Assembly: GCA_947450025.1 (NCBI GenBank)
Contig: CANFTW010000001.1
Coordinates: 180,672 to 244,671 of the forward strand
Source: Bacteroidota bacterium
GTDB lineage: Bacteria > Bacteroidota > Bacteroidia > B-17B0 > Aurantibacillaceae
Reading direction: 5' to 3'
Length of the DNA: 64,000 nt
Positions 58,394 through 64,000 of the stretch are shown piece by piece; the stretch's first letter is position 1, and each line of letters opens with the position of its first letter. A model generated the notes under the pieces. That model had not been told where the DNA came from, did not search any database, and saw only the letters and a program-made list of their open reading frames with translations. A program made the translations under genes and the position numbers.

Positions 58394-60025
58394 ATGCCTA
58401 AAGGAATTTATAAAGTACCAGCAGCGGTTAACGAACCCATAAAAAGCTATGCAGCAGGAAGTGCTGAACGTAAAGAATTACAAGCGATGCTTAAGGAATT
58501 ACGTAGCAAAGAATTAGATATCCCCATGTATATTGGAGGAAAAGAAGTGCGCAGCGAAAATAAATCTCGTTTAGCACCTCCTCACGATCATAAACATACT
58601 TTAGGGCATTTTCATAAAAGTGATAAAACCCACGTTGAACAAGCAATTAACGCAGCATTAGCTGCTAAAGAAAAATGGGCTAATTTAAGTTGGGAACACA
58701 GAGCAAGCATCTTTTTAAAAGCAGCTGAACTCATTGCAGGACCTTACCGTGCAAAATTAAATGCAGCGACAATGTTAGGTCAAAGTAAAAATGCGTTTCA
58801 AGCCGAAATTGATAGTGCATGCGAAATCATTGACTTTTTAAGATTCAACGTGCAATACATGACGGAGATTTATGCTGACCAACCTATTTCTTCACCAGGT
58901 GTATGGAACCGCTTAGAGTGGAGACCTTTAGAAGGATTTATTTATGCCTTAACACCATTTAACTTCACCGCAATTGCTGGTAATTTACCAACTAGTTGCG
59001 CAATGATGGGTAATGTTGTTGTTTGGAAACCAAGTAATACTCAAGTTTACAGTGCGAATGTATTGATGGAAATTTTTCAAAAAGCAGGCGTACCTGATGG
59101 GGTTATTAATTTAATTTACCCAAGTGGACCAGATGCAGCTGATGTAGTATTTAATCATAAAGATTTTGCTGGTATTCACTTTACAGGAAGTACAGAAGTA
59201 TTTCAAAATATTTGGCAAACTATTGGTAACAATATTCACAAATACCGTTCTTACCCTCGTATTGTTGGAGAAACAGGCGGAAAAGATTTTATCATGGCAC
59301 ACAAATCAGCTGAAGCAAAATCATTAGCAGTGGCTATTTCTCGTGGCGCATTTGAATACCAAGGTCAAAAATGTTCTGCGGCATCTCGCGCTTATATTCC
59401 AAGTAATTTATGGCAAGAAGTGAAAGGCTATGTTTTAGCGGATTTAAAGGACATGAAAATGGGACCTACAGAAGACTTTACGAACTTTATTAATGCCGTT
59501 ATTGACGAAAAAAGCTTTGACAAATTAGCAAAATACATTGATGCTGCTAAGAAAGATAGTAATGTAGAAATCATAGCTGGTGGAAACTACGATAAATCGA
59601 AAGGTTATTTTATTGAACCAACCATTATTGTAGCTAAAGATCCAAAATACGTAACCATGTGCGAAGAATTATTTGGTCCAGTGTTAACCATTTTTGTTTA
59701 CGATGGAGATAAGTTTGAAGAAACATTAGAATTAGTGGATTCGACATCTATCTATGCCTTAACGGGTGCTATTTTAGGACAAGACCGTTACGCTTTAGAA
59801 TTAGCCACTAAAAAATTAAGCAATGCCGCTGGCAACTTCTATATCAACGATAAATGTACTGGAGCTGTAGTAGGTCAACAACCATTTGGTGGTGCTCGGG
59901 GCAGCGGAACAAATGATAAAGCAGGAGCTAAAATCAATTTATTACGTTGGGTTTCTCCAAGAACCATAAAAGAAACCTTTACACCTCCTACGGATTATAA
60001 ATATCCATTTTTACAAGCAGATTAA
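58394..60025 (+). CDS. pruA: L-glutamate gamma-semialdehyde dehydrogenase (P5C dehydrogenase)
   Basis: PruA oxidises glutamate gamma-semialdehyde, the product of proline oxidation, to glutamate. The start is ATG 58394 (MPKGIYKVPAAVNEPIKSY), fifteen codons inside a TTG frame, because bacterial and mitochondrial P5CDH start with this sequence. Visible sites are the general base in ETGGKDF, the nucleophile in GQKCSAASRAYIP, and the NAD-binding FTGSTEVF. No proline dehydrogenase gene is adjacent, so this is the stand-alone type. 543 residues; a hairpin terminator follows. Confidence 0.96.
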   Translation: MPKGIYKVPAAVNEPIKSYAAGSAERKELQAMLKELRSKELDIPMYIGGKEVRSENKSRLAPPHDHKHTLGHFHKSDKTHVEQAINAALAAKEKWANLSWEHRASIFLKAAELIAGPYRAKLNAATMLGQSKNAFQAEIDSACEIIDFLRFNVQYMTEIYADQPISSPGVWNRLEWRPLEGFIYALTPFNFTAIAGNLPTSCAMMGNVVVWKPSNTQVYSANVLMEIFQKAGVPDGVINLIYPSGPDAADVVFNHKDFAGIHFTGSTEVFQNIWQTIGNNIHKYRSYPRIVGETGGKDFIMAHKSAEAKSLAVAISRGAFEYQGQKCSAASRAYIPSNLWQEVKGYVLADLKDMKMGPTEDFTNFINAVIDEKSFDKLAKYIDAAKKDSNVEIIAGGNYDKSKGYFIEPTIIVAKDPKYVTMCEELFGPVLTIFVYDGDKFEETLELVDSTSIYALTGAILGQDRYALELATKKLSNAAGNFYINDKCTGAVVGQQPFGGARGSGTNDKAGAKINLLRWVSPRTIKETFTPPTDYKYPFLQAD

Positions 60026-60030
60026 TTCAA

Positions 60031-60060
60031 AATCCTCCTAAAATTTAGGAGGATTTTTTT
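60031..60060 (+). terminator. Rho-independent terminator of pruA
   Basis: An 11-bp stem ATCCTCCTAAA / TTTAGGAGGAT (60032-60042 with 60044-60054) followed by a T-run to 60060, six bases after the stop codon. Confidence 0.88.
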
Positions 60061-60077
60061 ATGTAATTTGTTTTTGA

Positions 60078-60515
60078 TTGATTTTTTTATTAAATTTATC
60101 TATAAATAAAGCAATTATAACAGATAAAAAATTGAATTTATCGAAAAAAATAACATTTAGTAATTTTTCTGTAAAAATCAGTGAATTTGATTTTTATGAA
60201 ATTGAAGTCTTTAATGATAAAGAGTTTAGTTATAACGAACTTGATGAATTAAAAAATGCTCAAGTACAACTAGGCGCAAAAAAACTTCCAGTCCTAGTCA
60301 TTTGCCAAGAATTTGCATCAACGGATACAAATTTCATAAAACACTTAGCTCAAAATCAAAATAACCCATATTCTAAAGCAGATGCTTTCGTTATAAAATC
60401 AATGGCTCATAAAATATTAGCAAATTTTTATCTCAAGATTACAAACCCTGAACGGCCAACTAAATTTTTTAAAAATAAGGAAGAGGCTATTCAGTGGCTA
60501 AAACAATATATATAG
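60078..60515 (+). CDS. STAS/SpoIIAA-like fold protein
   Basis: About 145 residues; the only in-frame starts are TTG (60078, or the later TTG 60132), so the start is uncertain. The second half reads KADAFVIKSMAHKILANFYLK and then PERPTKFFKNKEEAIQWLKQYI, a pattern shared by a Bacteroidota family predicted to have a STAS/SpoIIAA fold. It has no catalytic residues I recognise. It overlaps the next gene's possible upstream start by about 20 bases, which may indicate coupling. Confidence 0.6.
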   Translation: MIFLLNLSINKAIITDKKLNLSKKITFSNFSVKISEFDFYEIEVFNDKEFSYNELDELKNAQVQLGAKKLPVLVICQEFASTDTNFIKHLAQNQNNPYSKADAFVIKSMAHKILANFYLKITNPERPTKFFKNKEEAIQWLKQYI

Positions 60516-60538
60516 ATTTTAGCTATCTTTATAAAATT

Positions 60539-61180
60539 GTGAAAGCATTATTACTAATTATATTTATCGGGATTCCATTTTCTTTTTTTAGTCAGGACAA
60601 AAAGAATGTATTTAATTTATTATTAACTGCTGGAGTTTCTCCATCTCAAGTTCATGGCGATGCAATTAATGGATATAATAAACTTGGAGGCACAGGAGGA
60701 ATTGGCGTTGAGACAGTTTTTTCGGAAAAAGCAAGCGTTAATTTGTCATTTATATTTATTCAAAAAGGTGCAAAAAAAAATCCTAATCCTTCAAAAGGAG
60801 ATTATAGTGCTTATTACCTAAACTTAAATTATTTAGAAGTTCCTTTCCTTATCACCTACACTCAAAAAAAATTCCTTTTTGATATTGGTTTATCAGCGGC
60901 ATACTTAATCAATTATTATGAAGCTGACCAAAATATGGTTTATACAGGCGTATATCCATTTCGGAAATTTGACTACTCTGTCAAGCTTGGATTAGGCTAT
61001 AATATCAATTCTAAATGGTTTGTGAATTTCAGAACGAGTAATTCGTTTATTACCACTAGACCAAACAGAACAAAACAAGCAATTTATTACAACAATATTC
61101 TTGCTCGAACGTTTAATAAAGGATACTATAATAATATTCTAGAATTTACCTTAGGATACCGAATTAAATCTAAAAAATAA
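60539..61180 (+). CDS. Outer-membrane beta-barrel protein (PorT-like)
   Basis: The best start is GTG 60539, giving a clean signal peptide (MKALLLIIFIGIPFSFFSQ); the longer frame starting at 60494 lacks one. About 214 residues of amphipathic strands (e.g. FNLLLTAGVSPSQVHGDAIN, then VNLSFIFIQKGAKK and LEVPFLITYTQKKF) end in an aromatic-rich strand. This resembles the PorT/OMP_b-brl_2 group, some members of which belong to T9SS, but the similarity is general. Confidence 0.72.
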   Translation: MKALLLIIFIGIPFSFFSQDKKNVFNLLLTAGVSPSQVHGDAINGYNKLGGTGGIGVETVFSEKASVNLSFIFIQKGAKKNPNPSKGDYSAYYLNLNYLEVPFLITYTQKKFLFDIGLSAAYLINYYEADQNMVYTGVYPFRKFDYSVKLGLGYNINSKWFVNFRTSNSFITTRPNRTKQAIYYNNILARTFNKGYYNNILEFTLGYRIKSKK

Positions 61181-61188
61181 ACAGCTAG

Positions 61189-61761
61189 ATGAGTCAAAAT
61201 AAAATAATTGTTTCTATTACTGGTGCTAGCGGAAGTATATATGCTAAAGTATTACTCGATAAATTAACTTTATTATCAACTCAAATAAAAGATGTTGGAG
61301 TTGTAATGAGTGATAATGCAAAAGATGTATGGAAACACGAATTAGGGAATGACGATTATAAGAATTACAAGGATTTTACATTTTACGATAAAAATAATTT
61401 TTATGCTCCATTTGCATCTGGTTCTGCTAAATATAACACCATGATTATTTGCCCTTGCAGCATGGGAACCATGGCAAGAATTGCCAGTGGAATTAGTAAT
61501 GATTTAACAACGCGAGCCGCTGATGTAATTTTAAAAGAAAGACGGAAATTAATCCTAATGATTCGTGATACACCATATAGTTTAATACACATCAATAATA
61601 TGCAAACTATTTCTCAAGCAGGTGGAATTATTTGTCCTGCATCACCCTCATTTTATAGCCAGCCGAAATCGTTTGAAGAACTAGCCTCAACGGTCGTTGA
61701 TAGAGTATTAGATTTAGCTGGTTTAGAAATTAATAGTTACCGTTGGGCCGAAACTTCCTAA
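61189..61761 (+). CDS. ubiX: UbiX-family flavin prenyltransferase
   Basis: UbiX makes prenyl-FMN, the cofactor of UbiD-type decarboxylases. It is recognised by SITGASGSIYAKVLLD at the start, the CPCSMGTMARIASGISNDL motif near residue 86, and the RRKLILMIRDTPYSLIHINNM motif. The 190-residue length is normal. No UbiD gene is in this window, and the phylum normally makes menaquinone, so its partner must be elsewhere, perhaps in a menaquinone or aromatic-acid pathway. The last four bases overlap the convergent MscS gene. Confidence 0.92.
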   Translation: MSQNKIIVSITGASGSIYAKVLLDKLTLLSTQIKDVGVVMSDNAKDVWKHELGNDDYKNYKDFTFYDKNNFYAPFASGSAKYNTMIICPCSMGTMARIASGISNDLTTRAADVILKERRKLILMIRDTPYSLIHINNMQTISQAGGIICPASPSFYSQPKSFEELASTVVDRVLDLAGLEINSYRWAETS

Positions 61762-62570
61762 TAAAATTTTTTAAGTGGTGGTGGCTTGATATCATTTTTT
61801 TCAAACACCATTCTTGCAATTTTTACAACATCAGAATTCACTGTCATGATATTTTCAGAAAGACAATATGGTTTTATTGATAAATTAACGCCACCATCAA
61901 TTATTTTGATTGCAGCTACTTCAGGAGCTGGCGTTTTTAAAATACATTCGTGTTTTAATAACTCTTCCACTAATAGTTCTATTACATGATCTACATCATG
62001 AACGGCAGATATAGAAACCTGAATATCTCCTCGGAGTATTCCATGTTTGGTATTATTGATAATTGTGCCATTAGACACTGCACCATTGGGCAAAATTATC
62101 GTTCTTAAATCAGTAGTTAATAAAATCGTATTAAAAATTTGAATTTCTTTCACCGTTCCAATTTGTCCTAAAACCTCTATTGAATCGCCCACTTTATAGG
62201 GTTTAAAAATCAAAACTAAAACTCCACCTGCAAAATTAGACAGAGAGCCCTGCAAAGCCAAACCAACTGCCAAACCTGCCGCTCCTAAAATAGTTACAAA
62301 AGACGTTGTGCCAATTCCTATCATTCCAGCAACGGTGACAATTAATACAACTTTTAAACCTACTGAAATTAAACTTCGTAAAAATGTTCTAAGCGACACA
62401 TCTAAATCTCTATTTGCCATTGATTTTGTGGCTAATTTGGAGAGTCTTTTAATTAACCATAATCCAACTATTAAAACAATTATTGCACCTAAAACACGTG
62501 GTGTGTATTCTATTAAAATTGAAATAACATGTTCAATATGCTTTTCAAAATTCAAAGGTTTTATTTCCAT
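61758..62570 (-). CDS. MscS-family mechanosensitive channel
   Basis: 270 residues. After an N-terminal region come three transmembrane helices, the last being the pore-lining TM3 (AAGLAVGLALQGSLSNFAGG, then VLIFKPYKVGDSIEV). The following beta domain holds LTTDLRTIILPNGAVSNGTI, and a C-terminal domain closes the cage. Such small MscS channels release solutes under hypo-osmotic stress. The gene starts 38 bases from the divergent DUF4421 gene. Confidence 0.9.
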   Translation of the reverse strand: MEIKPLNFEKHIEHVISILIEYTPRVLGAIIVLIVGLWLIKRLSKLATKSMANRDLDVSLRTFLRSLISVGLKVVLIVTVAGMIGIGTTSFVTILGAAGLAVGLALQGSLSNFAGGVLVLIFKPYKVGDSIEVLGQIGTVKEIQIFNTILLTTDLRTIILPNGAVSNGTIINNTKHGILRGDIQVSISAVHDVDHVIELLVEELLKHECILKTPAPEVAAIKIIDGGVNLSIKPYCLSENIMTVNSDVVKIARMVFEKNDIKPPPLKKFY

Positions 62571-62607
62571 TTTTATTTTATATTTAAAGTTCGAAGATAA
62601 TTAATTG

Positions 62608-63657
62608 ATGCGTTTATTGTTATTCATATTTTGTTTTATTATCAGTTATCAATCATTTTTTGCGCAACGTAAAAAATGGGATTCCACCTATTATGTAAAG
62701 TATAAAGACAAATTAATCATATCTGTTAATGAATCATACAAAAATTATGAAATGGATATTAGCCAGAAATTGGTATTGGACACTCTGGGGATTTCCAAAA
62801 TAATTTATAAAGCTGAAGCTAATTCAATTACAGGATTTGAAATTAATTATGATAAATTCAATCTTTCTGTAGGGTTTAAAAACCCTTCAAATGAACTTAA
62901 ACAAAAAGGGAATACTAAATTTAAAAATCTAGCCTTAAACATTGGTGGCAATCATTGGATTTTAGAAAATTCTTACAGAAGCTACACTGGCTTTTACAAT
63001 AAGAACACCATTAATTATGATACCTCCTACAAAAGAACTGGAATATATGACCAATTTCCAGGCATAAGAACAGAATCCTATAAAACCAAATTTTTATTTT
63101 TCACAAACTCTAATAAATTCTCCTTTAAATCAGCCTATTCCTGCAATTACCATCAATTAAAAACTGCATTCAGTTTTGTGCTTTCTGCAAATATATATTA
63201 CAATAGATTAAATTCCGATAGTTCATTTTTTCCAGCTCCAACTAGAAAATATTTTGATACGCACCAATCTATGAATGGATTAAATGTATTTGCATTCTCA
63301 ATTTATGGTGGAGGAAGTTTAAATTTAGTGTTTTGGAAACATTTTTTCATGAACTTAACCTTAATTATAGGGCCAGAGGAACAATGGAGAAATTACCACT
63401 ATTTAAACACTTATCCGCCTCAAACATTATTTTACACCTCAATTTCTGGAGATTTGAGAGGGTCTATCGGTTTAAATTTTAAGAAATTTTTCGTCACTCT
63501 CACGGGCACTTCTGATTTCAGTTATTACAGTGCCTCGCAAATTACTTATGTTTCAAAATATGGGTCTGTTAATTTTTCGTTGGGATACCGATTCAAGATA
63601 AAACCATCTAAAGCATACCAAAGACTTCAACAAACTAAGCTATATCGATTATTTTAA
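62608..63657 (+). CDS. DUF4421 outer-membrane beta-barrel protein
   Basis: 349 residues from ATG 62608 (MRLLLFIFCFIISYQSFFAQ, a signal peptide); an in-frame TTG lies immediately upstream at 62605. The mature part is rich in aromatic, tyrosine-heavy strands (e.g. TYYVKYKDKLIISVNESY, GFEINYDKFNLSVGFKN, then YGSVNFSLGYRFKI), as expected for DUF4421, a Bacteroidota family of predicted beta-barrels. Function is unknown. The stop overlaps the stop of the convergent AMP nucleosidase gene by four bases. Confidence 0.78.
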   Translation: MRLLLFIFCFIISYQSFFAQRKKWDSTYYVKYKDKLIISVNESYKNYEMDISQKLVLDTLGISKIIYKAEANSITGFEINYDKFNLSVGFKNPSNELKQKGNTKFKNLALNIGGNHWILENSYRSYTGFYNKNTINYDTSYKRTGIYDQFPGIRTESYKTKFLFFTNSNKFSFKSAYSCNYHQLKTAFSFVLSANIYYNRLNSDSSFFPAPTRKYFDTHQSMNGLNVFAFSIYGGGSLNLVFWKHFFMNLTLIIGPEEQWRNYHYLNTYPPQTLFYTSISGDLRGSIGLNFKKFFVTLTGTSDFSYYSASQITYVSKYGSVNFSLGYRFKIKPSKAYQRLQQTKLYRLF

Positions 63658-63998
63658 AATTTCAAATGTTTAACTGAAATACCAGCTTTTTGTAATTCTT
63701 TTAATGAATCAATTCCTACACGTAAATGATCATTGACAAAATCAGTTGTTACTTTTTTGTCGCTTTCCTCAGTCTTAACACCCTCTGGAATCATAGGTTG
63801 ATCACTCACTAATAATAAAGCTCCAACAGGAATTTCATTATGAAAGCCAACACTAAAGATTGTGGCTGTTTCCATATCAATGGCCATCGCTCTAATTTCC
63901 CTTAAATACTCTTTAAATTCCTCATCATGTTCCCAAACACGTCTATTAGTGGTGTATACTGTGCCTGTCCAATAATCACGACCACTTAAACGAATAGT
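63654..63998 (-). CDS. amn: AMP nucleosidase, C-terminal end (5' end cut by window)
   Basis: The frame continues to the window edge. AMP nucleosidase splits AMP into adenine and ribose-5-phosphate. The visible end holds the family's GTVYTTNRRVWEHD, then RAMAIDMETATIFSVGF, where METAT is the ribose-phosphate-binding glutamate region, then GALLLVSDQPMIPEGVK and the C-terminal helix. About 115 residues are present of the usual 250-480. Confidence 0.9.
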   Translation of the reverse strand, partial: TIRLSGRDYWTGTVYTTNRRVWEHDEEFKEYLREIRAMAIDMETATIFSVGFHNEIPVGALLLVSDQPMIPEGVKTEESDKKVTTDFVNDHLRVGIDSLKELQKAGISVKHLKF

Positions 63999-64000
63999 AT

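Overview
The window is a gene-dense, AT-rich chromosomal segment from a member of the Bacteroidota, most likely a Flavobacteriales-type lineage. The supporting evidence is protein content: type IX secretion (T9SS) C-terminal sorting domains of both type A and type B, a PorE-like OmpA protein, DUF4421, DUF4476, DUF4173 and DUF2279 families, and a promoter of the Bacteroidota TTG-N19-TAnnTTTG type. The species cannot be named from the sequence alone. I see no rRNA, tRNA, CRISPR array, insertion sequence or phage. No gap between genes exceeds about 170 bases, so there is no long non-coding stretch to describe.

Layout. 1-7.5 kb: the 3' part of dnaA, a PrsW-like intramembrane protease ending in a 48-bp perfect palindrome, a T9SS-secreted beta-propeller protein, clpB, and a YdcF/DUF218 protein. 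7.5-16 kb: a 2068-residue alpha-2-macroglobulin with an intact CxEQ thioester motif, then a SirB1-family protein, a uridine-phosphorylase-like enzyme and a diacylglycerol/undecaprenol kinase. 16-21.2 kb: a run of eight same-strand genes headed by a membrane protein and a winged-helix regulator. It continues into two COQ4-like proteins that flank a small membrane protein, then DUF4173, a small membrane protein and DUF1361. 21.3-33.5 kb: ruvX, two very large T9SS proteins with Ig-like repeats, a saccharopine dehydrogenase, a DUF4476 protein and a DUF423 protein. 33.5-44.5 kb: a mostly plus-strand series (sterol-desaturase-like, YihY, alpha/beta hydrolase, DUF2279, MBL-fold, YebC, recJ), then dtd, dsbD and a stand-alone DsbD-alpha paralogue on the minus strand. 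44.6-52 kb: sppA divergent from folK-dNK-rluA, then envelope genes on the minus strand. 52-64 kb: a third repeat-rich T9SS protein, an unknown protein, an XRE regulator, a YbiT-type ABC-F protein, pruA, a STAS-like protein, a beta-barrel, ubiX, an MscS channel, a DUF4421 protein and the C-terminal end of AMP nucleosidase.

Most genes are ordinary housekeeping or cell-envelope genes. The part that looks least described is the 16-21.2 kb run. Both COQ4-like proteins keep the exact HDxxH-X11-E metal motif, although the phylum normally uses menaquinone, not ubiquinone. A matching 17-bp palindrome (ACTTTG-N5-CAAAGT) lies on the promoter of the regulator unit and again just upstream of the first COQ4-like gene. 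I read this as a self-regulated unit with an unknown lipid- or quinone-related job; the regulation and the role are inferences.

Secondary points of interest are the higher-order repeat structure in the three giant secreted proteins, an ABC-F protein whose second Walker A is destroyed, and a free-standing DsbD-alpha domain beside dsbD. Several start codons are TTG or GTG. Where an upstream in-frame codon was possible I chose the start by protein alignment and signal-peptide position, and say so in each entry.
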